From: Lachnospiraceae bacterium
GTDB taxonomy: Bacteria > Bacillota > Clostridia > Lachnospirales > Lachnospiraceae
Direction: 5' to 3'
NCBI GenBank assembly: GCA_014804675.1
Contig: JAAUZH010000005.1
Span: 36,346-100,345, forward strand
Length of the DNA stretch: 64,000 nucleotides
The notes under the pieces were generated by a model. The model ran no database searches. It was not told the origin of the DNA and saw only the letters and a list, made by a program, of their open reading frames with translations. Positions 1 through 9,082 of this stretch are shown piece by piece (positions within the stretch are counted from its first letter, which is position 1; the number at the start of each line of letters is the position of its first letter). A program made the position numbers and the translations under genes.

Positions 1-582
1 CATAATATTCAATAAGTCCACTATTCCTTCTCCCTCTTTTAGATATACCACAAAGTATTTCTTTCGAAGGACAATTTTTCCATCCAGGGAAAAGTCTTTT
101 AATATGGCAACCAGCTGCTCTGCCTGGGTTTCCTTTGTGCACACATACTCCAGATGATAACCCTTTTCCGGTGCGCTCATGGAACCTGCCGCCAAATAAG
201 CTCCTCTTAAAAAAGCTCTTTTACAGCAGCTGTTCTTTAATAAAAGGGGGCTGATTGTTCCATCCCGGTGCTTAATGGATTTTAAGATGCCTTCTGCATC
301 CTTATGCCCTGCCACTTCTAATACATAAATGAAATTTTTCCCCTGTCTGCCGTTCAGACGGACTAAGACATCAGAATATATATTAAATGCTTTTCTTAAC
401 AATGTAAAGTATTTTCTTGCTACAGTTTTATTTTCTGTTTGAATCCTGATTCTTATTCTGCCTTCTTCTTCCGCAATTTTACCGCAAAACTCAATAATTG
501 CAGCTATTTCCGCAATCTGGCAATGACGGGAAGAGCTATGGACATTTACCAGCTCTTCTTTGACGTTTCCGGAAAATGACAT
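1..582 (-). CDS. whiA: WhiA-family DNA-binding protein, N-terminal part (runs off the window edge)
   Basis: The reading frame starts at the ATG at 582 (MSFSGNVKEELVNV) and stays open to base 1, giving about 194 residues of a protein usually near 310. WhiA combines a LAGLIDADG-homing-endonuclease-like fold (the part seen here) with a C-terminal helix-turn-helix. In actinomycetes it controls sporulation, and in Firmicutes it affects cell division and chromosome segregation. A GGAGG ribosome site sits just upstream. It is the last gene of the hprK-glk-murB-rapZ-whiA run, 34 bases after rapZ, which is the usual order in Clostridia. The C-terminal HTH is outside the window. Confidence 0.9.
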   Translation of the reverse strand, partial: MSFSGNVKEELVNVHSSSRHCQIAEIAAIIEFCGKIAEEEGRIRIRIQTENKTVARKYFTLLRKAFNIYSDVLVRLNGRQGKNFIYVLEVAGHKDAEGILKSIKHRDGTISPLLLKNSCCKRAFLRGAYLAAGSMSAPEKGYHLEYVCTKETQAEQLVAILKDFSLDGKIVLRKKYFVVYLKEGEGIVDLLNIM

Positions 583-616
583 ACTGCCTCCTGCCTGCTT
601 ATCCTGAATATTTCAC

Positions 617-1471
617 TCATACCGCATCTCTGTGATTTATGGATAAGCCATAATTTCCTTTATTTTTCAGTGCTTCGTAAAGGGCATTTGCTAAAGTAAC
701 GCTTCTATGTCTTCCGCCAGTGCAGCCAATGGCAATGACCAGACGGTGTTTTCCTTCTTTTACATAATTGGGGATAAGGAATTCAATCATGTCCGTCAGC
801 TTTTTTAAAAATTCCCCTGCTTCCGAAAAGCTCATCACATAATCCCTGACTTCTTTCTCATTACCAGTTTTTAATTTCAATTCGTCAATATAAAAAGGAT
901 TGGGCAGAAACCGTACATCAAATACTAAATCTGCATCTAAAGGAATGCCATGCTTGAACCCAAAGGACATTACATTTATCATAAGGCTATTATATTCTTC
1001 ATTTTTCAAAAATATGCGGTCAAGCTCTTCCTTTAATTCCCTTGTAAGGAGACTGGTCGTATCTATGACATAATCCGCCCTGTCATGAATGGCTTTCAGC
1101 ATTTTTCGTTCCTTTTTTATGCTTTCCTCAATGCTGCCGTTTCCATCTACCGGGTGAATGCGCCTTGTTTCTTTGTAGCGCTTTACCAGCACGCGGTCCT
1201 CTGCATCCATAAACAGAAGTTCAAAACTGTAGCCCTTATTCTTAAGCTCCTCCAATGCCTGATTCATTTGCAGAAAGGAACCTTTTGAACGCACATCCAG
1301 GCCAAGAGCCGCCTTTTCAATTTCACTTCCTGAAGGTGCAATCAATTCTGTAAATGTGGCAATAAGGGATACCGGCAAATTATCCACGCAATAAAATCCC
1401 GCATCTTCCAGCATCTTCATGGCAGTGCTCTTTCCGCCTCCGCTCATACCCGTTACCACTACAAATTTCAT
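617..1471 (-). CDS. rapZ: RapZ/YvcJ-family nucleotide-binding protein
   Basis: The protein has 284 residues, the usual length. A Walker A motif (GMSGGGKST) lies at residues 8-16 and the conserved C-terminal motif GCTGGRHRSV near residue 250. In E. coli RapZ is an RNA-binding adaptor for glucosamine-6-phosphate synthase control. In Bacillus YvcJ is a nucleotide-hydrolysing protein linked to competence and carbon metabolism. Which role applies here cannot be told from sequence. The start is supported by an AGGAGG site 7 bases upstream. The gene sits between murB and whiA, the conserved firmicute arrangement. Confidence 0.95.
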   Translation of the reverse strand: MKFVVVTGMSGGGKSTAMKMLEDAGFYCVDNLPVSLIATFTELIAPSGSEIEKAALGLDVRSKGSFLQMNQALEELKNKGYSFELLFMDAEDRVLVKRYKETRRIHPVDGNGSIEESIKKERKMLKAIHDRADYVIDTTSLLTRELKEELDRIFLKNEEYNSLMINVMSFGFKHGIPLDADLVFDVRFLPNPFYIDELKLKTGNEKEVRDYVMSFSEAGEFLKKLTDMIEFLIPNYVKEGKHRLVIAIGCTGGRHRSVTLANALYEALKNKGNYGLSINHRDAV

Positions 1472-1528
1472 ATTGCACCTCCTAATGTCATATAAGCTGC
1501 CTGTCGTTGCAAAAGCCTAAAAAGTATT

Positions 1529-2440
1529 TTAAAATTCTCCTAATTTAATAATCTCTGTTTCCAATGTCACTCCAAATTTATCTTTTACTCTTTCCGTTAC
1601 TTCATCAATAACATCTGCTACATCCGTTGCAGTTGCATTTCCTTCATTGATGACAAAGCCACAGTGCTTTTCCGAGACTCTGGCTCCTCCGATGCGAAAT
1701 CCCCGAAGCCCTGCATCCATAATCAGCTTTCCTGCAAAATACCCTTCCGGACGTTTGAAGGTGCTTCCTGCACTGGGATAATTCAAGGGCTGCTTTTCCC
1801 GCCTTTTTTGATTCAGCTCCTCCATTCGGTTCTTTATCTGTTCCTTTTCTCCTTCCTTCAGCAAAAGAACAGCTTCCGTCACGATAAAAGGACGGTTTTT
1901 GATAATGCTGTTCCGATAGCCAAATTCCATGGTTTCGTTATCCAGAATCATTATTTCACCCTGTTCGTCCATTACTGTAACACTTTCCACCACGTGCTTC
2001 ATTTCTCCGTCATAGGCTCCCGCATTCATGACCACAGCTCCCCCTATGGTGCCTGGAATCCCGGCTGCAAACTCAAAGCCTGTCAGTCCCGCTTCGTAAG
2101 CTTTTGCAGCTACAGTAGAAAGGAGGGCACCAGCTTCTGCCGTAACCCTCTTATCTTTTATTTCTATGTTTTTAAGCCCTGCACTTAAATCTAATATGAC
2201 ACCTTCATATCCCTTATCGCTTACAAGAATATTGCTTCCGTTCCCTAATATAAAATACGGCTGTTCCGTTTTTCGCAAATAATCCATAACAGCAGTCAAT
2301 TGAGACTTTTCCTGTATTTTAGCAAAATATTCCGCTTCTCCGCCTACACGAAAAGTAGTGTGCCTGCTCATAGGCTCTTTCCTTAACACGTTTTCGCTGC
2401 CAAGAACCTCTGTCAAATACTCATAAAGAGCTCCATTCAT
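1529..2440 (-). CDS. murB: UDP-N-acetylenolpyruvoylglucosamine reductase
   Basis: MurB reduces the enolpyruvyl group of UDP-GlcNAc-enolpyruvate to UDP-MurNAc with NADPH and FAD, an early cytoplasmic step of peptidoglycan synthesis. FAD-binding motifs GNGSNILVSDKG and AGIPGTIGGAVVMNAGAYDG are present, as is the catalytic-serine region YPSAGSTFKRP. I chose the ATG at 2440 (MNGALYEYL) because GGGAG lies 7 bases upstream. The longer frame to 2482 would need a TTG start with no ribosome site. This start gives about 303 residues, normal for firmicute MurB. It is cotranscribed with the glucokinase upstream and rapZ downstream. Confidence 0.94.
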   Translation of the reverse strand: MNGALYEYLTEVLGSENVLRKEPMSRHTTFRVGGEAEYFAKIQEKSQLTAVMDYLRKTEQPYFILGNGSNILVSDKGYEGVILDLSAGLKNIEIKDKRVTAEAGALLSTVAAKAYEAGLTGFEFAAGIPGTIGGAVVMNAGAYDGEMKHVVESVTVMDEQGEIMILDNETMEFGYRNSIIKNRPFIVTEAVLLLKEGEKEQIKNRMEELNQKRREKQPLNYPSAGSTFKRPEGYFAGKLIMDAGLRGFRIGGARVSEKHCGFVINEGNATATDVADVIDEVTERVKDKFGVTLETEIIKLGEF

Positions 2441-2504
2441 TTCGATTCTCCCATCTTTACGCATTTCCATTCTTTTGTTCAAAGATATGTGAAAATCTGC
2501 TTTT

Positions 2505-3440
2505 CTATTCTAATACTAATTTGGCAGCTCCAAAAATTCCCGCATCGTTTTCCAATGTAGCAAGCTCGAATTTGGCATTACGGCTTCCATGGAAAACATA
2601 CTCCTTATAACTTTCCTGAATATAGTCAATCAAAACCTTTCCTGCCTTTGACACACCTCCGCCGATTACGAATACTTCCGGATTTACTACAGCTGCAACA
2701 GCCGCAAGTCCTTTTCCCAGATACTTTCCAAAACGTTCCACGATTTCTACTGCTACTTCATCTCCAAATTTGACAGCATCCCATACATCTTTTGCCGTTA
2801 CGGTCTCTTTCTTTAATACAGTTACCTTATCCGTTCTTGCCAGTTCTCTTTTTGCCAGACGCACAATGCCTGTTGCTGAAGCATATTGCTCCAGGCAGCC
2901 ATAATTCCCACAGCCGCATGGATCCAGTTCACCATCCTGTATATGGATATGTCCAATCTCACCTCCAGCGCCGTTAGCGCCGGTTAAGATTTCACCGTCT
3001 ATGATAATGCCTCCGCCTACACCGGTACCAAGAGTAACTACCACAAGATTCTTGTAGCCTTGTCCCCCGCCTTTCCACATTTCGCCAAGGGCTGCCACAT
3101 TTGCATCATTTCCACACTTAACCGGCATTTCCAAAAGCTCACCTAATGTTTCATTTACATTAAACTGACCCCAGCCCAGATTAACACAATTATAAACAAT
3201 GCCTCTTTTATCTACAGGTCCGGGAACTCCCATCCCCACGCCGATTACATCCTTTCTCTGGATGGATTTTTCCTTCAATTTGTCTTTAATGGTCTCTGCA
3301 ATATCCGGCAGGATATTTTCCCCATTATTTTTCGTGCGGGTCTTAATTTCCCATTTATCAAGAACAGTGCCGCTATCATTAAAAAGCCCCAGCTTAATAG
3401 TAGTTCCGCCTACATCTACCCCAAAACAATATTGACTCAT
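2505..3440 (-). CDS. glk: ROK-family glucokinase
   Basis: This is a ROK (repressor, ORF, kinase) sugar kinase that probably phosphorylates glucose to glucose-6-phosphate with ATP. The N-terminal phosphate loop DVGGTTIKLGLF, the GTGVGGGII motif and the Cys-rich zinc site (CGCGNYGCLEQYAS) are all visible. There is no N-terminal helix-turn-helix, so it is an enzyme rather than a regulator. The start at 3440 (MSQYCFG) is preferred because AAGGAG lies 7 bases upstream. The ATG two codons earlier overlaps the end of hprK. Two bases separate it from the hprK stop, so the two genes are probably translationally coupled. Glucokinase next to HprK links sugar kinase output to carbon regulation. Confidence 0.92.
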   Translation of the reverse strand: MSQYCFGVDVGGTTIKLGLFNDSGTVLDKWEIKTRTKNNGENILPDIAETIKDKLKEKSIQRKDVIGVGMGVPGPVDKRGIVYNCVNLGWGQFNVNETLGELLEMPVKCGNDANVAALGEMWKGGGQGYKNLVVVTLGTGVGGGIIIDGEILTGANGAGGEIGHIHIQDGELDPCGCGNYGCLEQYASATGIVRLAKRELARTDKVTVLKKETVTAKDVWDAVKFGDEVAVEIVERFGKYLGKGLAAVAAVVNPEVFVIGGGVSKAGKVLIDYIQESYKEYVFHGSRNAKFELATLENDAGIFGAAKLVLE

Positions 3441-3442
3441 AA

Positions 3443-4396
3443 TCATTCTCCTTCTTCGTCTTCATCTTCTTCTCTTCTTTTTGCCAATTGATTCTGGACA
3501 CGAGTGTACAATTCCTGTGCTGCATTGTAACCCATCTTTTTCTGACGATGATTAACCGCTGCCGACTCACAGATAACAGCCAGGTTACGGCCAGGCCTGA
3601 TGGGGATGCTGTGGCATACGATTTTATTTCCTAAATACTCCGTATACTCTTCCTCCAGTCCCAGACGGTCATACTCTTTGTCCCGGTTCCAGTCCTCTAA
3701 ACGAATAACCAGATCAATAGACTGGGTATCTTTTACACTGGATACACCAAACAGGGTTTTTACATCCACAATTCCGATTCCTCTTAATTCAATAAAGTGT
3801 TTGGTAATATCCGGTGCGGAACCAATCAAGGTTTCATCACTTACTTTTCTAATCTCCACAACGTCATCGGTTACAAGACGATGTCCTCTTTTTATCAGCT
3901 CCAGTGCGGCCTCTGATTTACCGATACCGCTTTCACCTGTTATCAGGACGCCTTCACCATAAACGTCTACCAATACACCATGAACGGAAATACACGGAGC
4001 AAGCTTTACATTCAGCCAGCGGATAATTTCCCCCGCAAAGGCAGATGTGGCTTTTTTCGTCATAAGAAGCGGAACATTTTTTTCGTTGGCAATTTTTAAA
4101 AACAGGGGATCCGGCTTTAATTCCCGGCAAAAGATAATGACCGGAATAGGGCAGGATAACAGCTTTTCAAAAATTTCTTTTTTCCGTTCCTCCTCCAGAC
4201 ATGCCATATAAGTATACTCTACAAAGCCTATGACCTGCAGCCTGGTTGCCTCGTAATGTTCAAAATATCCGGCCAGCTGAAGAGCCGGTCTGTTAATATC
4301 AGGCTGGGTAATCTTTACCTTTTTGATATCAATATCCGGTGTAAGATTTACCAGCTTGAATTCTTCAATAATCTTCTTTAATTTTACACTTGCCAT
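3443..4396 (-). CDS. hprK: HPr kinase/phosphorylase
   Basis: HprK phosphorylates HPr on Ser46 in response to ATP and fructose-1,6-bisphosphate and removes the phosphate with Pi. It is the sensor of carbon catabolite repression in Firmicutes. The 317-residue length is typical. Visible motifs are the Walker A loop GESGIGKSE near residue 155, the HVLVDVYG-like segment before it (HGVLVDVYGEG), and the signature RGIGIVDVKTLFG. The C-terminus is a short acidic tail. The gene lies downstream of the uvrC-associated hairpin element and starts the hprK-glk-murB-rapZ-whiA run. The one HPr in this window (43940-44197) has no Ser46, so its substrate is probably another HPr. Confidence 0.96.
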   Translation of the reverse strand: MASVKLKKIIEEFKLVNLTPDIDIKKVKITQPDINRPALQLAGYFEHYEATRLQVIGFVEYTYMACLEEERKKEIFEKLLSCPIPVIIFCRELKPDPLFLKIANEKNVPLLMTKKATSAFAGEIIRWLNVKLAPCISVHGVLVDVYGEGVLITGESGIGKSEAALELIKRGHRLVTDDVVEIRKVSDETLIGSAPDITKHFIELRGIGIVDVKTLFGVSSVKDTQSIDLVIRLEDWNRDKEYDRLGLEEEYTEYLGNKIVCHSIPIRPGRNLAVICESAAVNHRQKKMGYNAAQELYTRVQNQLAKRREEDEDEEGE

Positions 4397-4560
4397 CTAC
4401 CTATCTCCTTGCCCGTTTATTTGTACCATCCATGATTATATGCAAATATCCTTTTTATTATACTAATATCATGGTTTATTATGTTGAATTTATAATAAAT
4501 ATATTCTATCATAGAAAAAGAACAGCCGCAAGAAAATTAGGGAGATATTTCCTGCTGCTT
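4397..4560. other. AT-rich spacer upstream of hprK
   Basis: Together with the palindrome at 4561-4792, this makes up the 392-base gap between hprK and uvrC. It is AT-rich and presumably carries the hprK promoter, but I could not assign clear -35 and -10 boxes. The octamer CTGCTGCT at 4552-4559, just before the palindrome, recurs at 4792-4799 inside the uvrC end. Confidence 0.4.
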
Positions 4561-4792
4561 GTAACAGTTCAGCCCGTCTGGGAGGGGAGTGCATTTGGAA
4601 GGCATAGAGCCGCCAGAGCATATAGTAGTCTGTCAGGCCTTGGCAAAGTCGCCAGCACTTACGCACCGTATTTGGGTGCGTTAGCACTGTTGCGTCTTTG
4701 CAGAGCGAGAGCGTGCCTGACAGACTACTATATGCTCTGGCGGCTCCATGCCTTCCAAATGCACTCCCCTCCCAGGCGGGCTGAACTGTTAC
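4561..4792 (-). repeat. Family I hairpin element, copy A (long-arm form)
   Basis: The two 77-base arms (4561-4637 and 4716-4792) are near-perfect inverted repeats around a 78-base core (4638-4715). Read on the minus strand, the core begins CACGCTCTCGCTCTGCAAAG and ends GACTTTGCCAAGG, as in the other three copies. Its inner stems are GCAAAG/CTTTGC, CAGTGCT/AGTGCTG and ACGCACC/GGTGCGT. The outer end of the right arm includes the uvrC stop codon. An octamer, CTGCTGCT, directly repeats on both sides (4552-4559 and 4792-4799) and may be a target duplication. This copy has longer arms than the 35-base arms of copies B, C and D, and lacks their conserved outer flanks. Confidence 0.9.
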
Positions 4793-6663
4793 TGCTGCTC
4801 TTCTTCCTTTCGGAAAAACCGATATACTTCATTTGCAGACTTTTCATTCATTTCCGGCACTTGGCAAAGCTCCTGTACGGTTGCCGCTTTTATTTCTTCC
4901 AGAGATTTGAAATAACGCATCAGCCCTTTCCTTCTGGCAGGACCGATGCCCGGTATATCCTCTAATACAGACTTTACGTTTGTCTTCCTTCTCAGGGAGC
5001 GATGGTATTCAATGGCAAACCGGTGGGCTTCATCCTGTATCCTTGTAATCAGCCGAAATCCTTCGGAAGACTTTTCTATATCAATCTCTTCATTGTTGTA
5101 GTACAGGCCTCTGGTACGGTGATTATCATCCTTTACCATGCCGCATACCGGAATATCAATGTGGAGTTCTGCCAGGACTTCTTCTGCGATATTCACCTGT
5201 CCTTTTCCGCCGTCCATAAACAGTAAATCCGGAAATCTGGAGAAACTCCCAAAATCATCCTCCATCTGCTTTTCCTTTAAATCCTTTTTTTCCGCAAGCC
5301 CATGAAGGAACCTTCTTGTAAGCACTTCTTTCATGGAACCATAATCATCCGGCCCGGAAACAGATTTTATCTTAAATTTCCGATAATCGCTGCGTCTTGG
5401 CTTTCCTTTTTCATACACTACCATGGAGCCTACCGTTTCAAAACCGTTTATATTGGAAATGTCATAAGCTTCTATCCGGTTAATGGAAGGCATATCCAAC
5501 AACGCTGCAATTTCCTTTACTGCACCAATAGTCCTGCCTTCCTCTCTCTTAATCCGTTCTTTATCCTGCCCCAGCACCAATGCCGCATTTTTTCCCGCAA
5601 GCTCTACCAGCTTTTCCTTTGTGCCCTTTTTGGGTACCAGCAGCCGCACCTTGCTTCCTTTTCTTCCCGAAATCCATTCCTCAATCAATTCTCTTTCCTG
5701 TATTTCATCTGACAGCATAATGGTTTTTGGAAGATAGGGAGTGCCTGCATAAAACTGTTTTATAAAACTGTTCAGTATTTCTCCATCGGTATTTTCCGAC
5801 ACATTTGTCATATAGAAATGTTCCCTGCCAATCAGTTTCCCATCCCGCACAAAAAACACCTGCACCACTGCATCCATCTCATCTTTAGCCAGAGCAATGA
5901 TATCTTTGTCCTCCCCGGTGCTTTCCGTAATCTTCTGCTTCTGCGCAACTGCCCTTACACTGTTTAACAAATCCCGAAATTGCGCTGCCTGCTCAAAATC
6001 CATTTCCTCGGATGCCTGCAGCATTTTTTCTTCCAGTTCTTTCAATATACTTTTATAATTACCGTTTAAAAACTCCAGGGCCTTATCTACCTGCTTTCTA
6101 TATTCTTCCCCAGAAATCCCTCCTATACACGGCCCATCACATTGATGCATATGAAAATTAAGACATGCCCGGTCTTTCCCCATATCTCTCGGAAGGTTCC
6201 GGCTGCATGTACGGAGATGATACAGCTTATTCATCAGATCAATGGTATCCTTTACACTGCCAGCGCTTGTATAGGGTCCATAGTACTTGGATTTGTCTTT
6301 TTTCATATAACGTGAAAATAAAATCCTGGGAAATTCCTCTCCCATGGTTACCTTAATATAGGGATAGGTCTTATCGTCTTTCAGCATCGTATTGTATTTG
6401 GGACGGTGCTCTTTAATCAAATTGTTTTCCAAAACCAGCGCCTCTAATTCCGAATCGGTAACGATATATTCAAAATAGGCAATCAGGGAAACCATTCTTT
6501 GAATCTTTACTGTCTTACTGGTGCTTTCCCGAAAATAAGAACGCACTCTGTTCCTTAGGTTGATTGCCTTCCCTACATAAATAATGGCATCTCTCTTGTC
6601 ATGCATAATATAGACTCCGGGACTTGCCGGGAGCTTTTTCAATTCTTCCTGTATATCAAACAT
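4789..6663 (-). CDS. uvrC: Excinuclease ABC subunit C
   Basis: UvrC makes both incisions around a DNA lesion recognised by UvrA/UvrB. The protein shows the N-terminal GIY-YIG nuclease ([19 protein letters not shown], residues about 15-33), a Cys-containing linker, the UVR UvrB-binding motif ([13 protein letters not shown], near residue 215), the RNase H-like C-terminal nuclease, and a helix-hairpin-helix end ([12 protein letters not shown]). I chose the ATG at 6663 (MFDIQEEL) with GAGG 7 bases upstream. The longer frame starts with TTG. The stop codon lies at the tip of the inverted arm of a family I hairpin element, so the uvrC 3' end probably folds into that structure. The length of 624 residues is normal. 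Confidence 0.96.
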   Translation of the reverse strand: MFDIQEELKKLPASPGVYIMHDKRDAIIYVGKAINLRNRVRSYFRESTSKTVKIQRMVSLIAYFEYIVTDSELEALVLENNLIKEHRPKYNTMLKDDKTYPYIKVTMGEEFPRILFSRYMKKDKSKYYGPYTSAGSVKDTIDLMNKLYHLRTCSRNLPRDMGKDRACLNFHMHQCDGPCIGGISGEEYRKQVDKALEFLNGNYKSILKELEEKMLQASEEMDFEQAAQFRDLLNSVRAVAQKQKITESTGEDKDIIALAKDEMDAVVQVFFVRDGKLIGREHFYMTNVSENTDGEILNSFIKQFYAGTPYLPKTIMLSDEIQERELIEEWISGRKGSKVRLLVPKKGTKEKLVELAGKNAALVLGQDKERIKREEGRTIGAVKEIAALLDMPSINRIEAYDISNINGFETVGSMVVYEKGKPRRSDYRKFKIKSVSGPDDYGSMKEVLTRRFLHGLAEKKDLKEKQMEDDFGSFSRFPDLLFMDGGKGQVNIAEEVLAELHIDIPVCGMVKDDNHRTRGLYYNNEEIDIEKSSEGFRLITRIQDEAHRFAIEYHRSLRRKTNVKSVLEDIPGIGPARRKGLMRYFKSLEEIKAATVQELCQVPEMNEKSANEVYRFFRKEEEQQ

Positions 6664-6751
6664 AGATAACCTCAACTAACTGCTGTTTTTTATTGTTGGC
6701 ATTTTTTACTGTATTACTTTTAGTATACATGAAATATTCGCTCTGGGGAAC

Positions 6752-6797
6752 AAAAAAAGAACTCTGCCGCAAAATCCCACATCTTGCGGCAAAGTTC
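6752..6797 (-). terminator. Rho-independent terminator after ftsH
   Basis: On the minus strand an interrupted inverted repeat (GAACTTTGCCGCAAG / TTTTGCGGCAGAGTTC, bases 6759-6797) is followed directly by a run of seven T. It begins about 12 bases after the ftsH stop codon. It is the strongest intrinsic terminator in the window and separates ftsH from uvrC. Confidence 0.93.
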
Positions 6798-6808
6798 GAT
6801 TATAGGCA

Positions 6809-8857
6809 TTAGAACAGCCAATCTTCCTTCTCTTCATCCTTCTCCTGTTCCGGCTGGTCAGAATCTTCTTTCCCTTTATCTTCCTCTTCCGGCTCAGGGA
6901 TTCCCTTTTCTTTCCGGAAGATTTGCATAAACTCTTTTCCGGTAATGGTTTCTTTTTCAATCAGGTGGGCTGCAATCTTATCCATAATATCCCTGTTTTC
7001 TTCTAACAGTTCTTTGGCTTTCTGATAGCTTTCTTTTAATATGCGCATTACTTCCGTATCCACTTCTGCTGCGGTTACATCACTGCAGTTCATGGTAGCT
7101 GTGCCGTCTAAATATTTGCTTTCTACCGTAGCCAGACCGATTAAGCCAAACTTTTCGCTCATACCATACTGGGTAACCATTGCCTTTGCCATATTAGTTG
7201 CCTTTTCAATGTCATTAGCAGCTCCTGTGGTTACTGTATCGAATACGATTTCTTCTGCAGCACGACCGCCTAAAAGACCTACCAGCATATCCCGAAGCTC
7301 TGCTTCTGTATTCAGGTACTTTTCTTCTTCAGGAACATGCATAACATATCCTAAAGCGCCCATGGTCCTTGGAACAATTGTAATCTTCTGGACCGGCTCT
7401 GAGTTTTTCTGGAGAGCGCTTACCAGTGCATGACCAACCTCATGATAGGAAACAATCTTTCGTTCTTCCTTGCTCATGATACGGTCTTTCTTTTCTTTAC
7501 CCACAAGCACTACTTCTACCGCATCAAATAAATCCTTTTGACAGACCGCTGTCCTTCCTTCTTTGACTGCATTTATGGCAGCTTCATTGATCATGTTGGC
7601 AAGATCGGAACCTACCGCTCCACTGGTTGCAAGGGCAATTGCTTCTAAATCCACACTGTCATCCATAAGCACATCTTTGGAATGCACTTTTAATACATCG
7701 GTTCTTCCTTTTAAATCCGGTTTATCCACGATAACCCGCCTGTCGAAGCGTCCCGGTCTTAAAAGAGCCTTATCTAAAATCTCCGGACGGTTGGTTGCCG
7801 CCAAAATCAGAATACCTTTTGAAGTATCAAATCCATCCATTTCGGAAAGGAGCTGGTTCAGAGTCTGTTCTCTTTCCTCATTTCCCCCGCCATACTTGGA
7901 ATCACGGCTTCGCCCGATTGCATCAATCTCATCAATAAAAACAATACAGGGGGCATTTTTCTGTGCTTCTCTGAACAGGTCCCTTACACGGGAAGCCCCA
8001 ACACCAACATACAATTCAATAAAGTCGGAGCCTGCCAAGGAAAAGAAGGGCACTCCTGCTTCTCCAGCCACTGCTTTAGCCAAAAGAGTTTTTCCGGTTC
8101 CGGGAGGGCCTACTAACAGGGCACCCTTTGGAAGCTTTGCTCCAATTTTTGTATATTTGCCCGGATTGTGCAGAAAATCCACTACTTCCTGTAAGGATTC
8201 TTTTGCTTCATCCTGTCCTGCCACATCCTTAAAGGTAATGCCTGTTTCCTTTTGGACATATACTTTTGCCGTACTCTTACCTACGCTCATGGGACCGCCG
8301 CCGCTTGACATTTTTCGGAACAAAAAGCTTAGCGCAATCCATAAAATGACAATGGGAAGAATGTATGTCAAAAGAATCGACAATAAAAATCCGGAATTAT
8401 CCGGTATCTTTTCCTTGAAACTAACGTTGTGCTCTTTTAAAAATGCTGCAAGGGAATCGTCTTTTACGACGCCCGTATAATAGGTAGTGGTCTGGGTCTG
8501 GGGAGCAAATATGCTTTCCTCCTCTTCCTTCTTTTCCGTCTTTGGGGTAATGTTGATCTGATCCGAAGTAATAACGACACTTTCTACCGTCCCGGCCTCT
8601 ACCATATCAAGGAACTCGTTGTAGGTAATTTCTTTACTGCTGCTGTCCGTCATCAAACGCATAATATAGCTCATCCCCAGTAATACAATCAAGGATGCAA
8701 TCAGCAGAACCATAAGGCTTTGTCCCTTTTGGGGACCATTGCCGCCAGGTCCCTGACCGTTATTTCTGCCATTATTGCCAGACTTGTTTCCATCATTGTT
8801 ATGGCCGCCAGAACCATTTATATTATTTCCATCATTCTGGTAATTTTGATTTTCCAT
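6809..8857 (-). CDS. ftsH: ATP-dependent zinc metalloprotease FtsH
   Basis: FtsH is a membrane-anchored hexameric AAA+ protease that degrades misfolded membrane proteins and regulators. The 682-residue protein has an Asn/Gly-rich cytoplasmic N-terminus (residues 1-45), TM1 (about 48-66), an extracytoplasmic domain, TM2 (about 157-180), Walker A GPPGTGKT (250-257), Walker [10 protein letters not shown], the SRH region around [17 protein letters not shown], and the zinc site HEVGH (472-476). The C-terminus is a long acidic Glu/Asp/Lys tail. The GGAGGAG ribosome site and a promoter (8884-8912) fit the start. The Asn/Gly-rich leader is longer than in Bacillus FtsH. Confidence 0.97.
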   Translation of the reverse strand: MENQNYQNDGNNINGSGGHNNDGNKSGNNGRNNGQGPGGNGPQKGQSLMVLLIASLIVLLGMSYIMRLMTDSSSKEITYNEFLDMVEAGTVESVVITSDQINITPKTEKKEEEESIFAPQTQTTTYYTGVVKDDSLAAFLKEHNVSFKEKIPDNSGFLLSILLTYILPIVILWIALSFLFRKMSSGGGPMSVGKSTAKVYVQKETGITFKDVAGQDEAKESLQEVVDFLHNPGKYTKIGAKLPKGALLVGPPGTGKTLLAKAVAGEAGVPFFSLAGSDFIELYVGVGASRVRDLFREAQKNAPCIVFIDEIDAIGRSRDSKYGGGNEEREQTLNQLLSEMDGFDTSKGILILAATNRPEILDKALLRPGRFDRRVIVDKPDLKGRTDVLKVHSKDVLMDDSVDLEAIALATSGAVGSDLANMINEAAINAVKEGRTAVCQKDLFDAVEVVLVGKEKKDRIMSKEERKIVSYHEVGHALVSALQKNSEPVQKITIVPRTMGALGYVMHVPEEEKYLNTEAELRDMLVGLLGGRAAEEIVFDTVTTGAANDIEKATNMAKAMVTQYGMSEKFGLIGLATVESKYLDGTATMNCSDVTAAEVDTEVMRILKESYQKAKELLEENRDIMDKIAAHLIEKETITGKEFMQIFRKEKGIPEPEEEDKGKEDSDQPEQEKDEEKEDWLF

Positions 8858-8883
8858 GCTTCTCCTCCTAAAATCACTCTTCC

Positions 8884-8912
8884 ATTATAGAGATTGTCAA
8901 ATCATAAATCAA
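8884..8912 (-). promoter_or_regulatory. Predicted sigma-A promoter of ftsH
   Basis: On the minus strand TTGATT (8912-8907) and a perfect TATAAT (8889-8884) are separated by 17 bases. They lie 27 bases upstream of the ftsH ATG. No operator-like repeat is obvious. Confidence 0.7.
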
Positions 8913-9006
8913 TATAATTATTGTGAAATTTAAAACACAAATATGAAAGAATTCTAAACTTTTTCAATAAGATAAGAAATTATACTTCCTTTTCCTCTAC
9001 AGAATA

Positions 9007-9015
9007 TGATATAAT
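9007..9015 (+). promoter_or_regulatory. Predicted extended -10 promoter of pyrG
   Basis: TGA followed by TATAAT (9010-9015) forms an extended -10 element. The -35 region (TTCCTT, about 8986-8991) is poor. The leader of about 60 bases before the ATG shows no terminator hairpin, so I see no sign of the transcription attenuation known for Bacillus pyrG. Confidence 0.55.
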
Positions 9016-9082
9016 CATTATCGTATTTTATTTTTTCAACATACCTTATCACACCTTTAACTTCAGACGGAGGAAAAAAGAA

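Noticed and set aside
4390..4965. Open frames of 60-190 codons running through the palindrome between hprK and uvrC
   Set aside because: They are by-products of the GC-rich inverted arms, have no ribosome site, and overlap the end of uvrC on the other strand.
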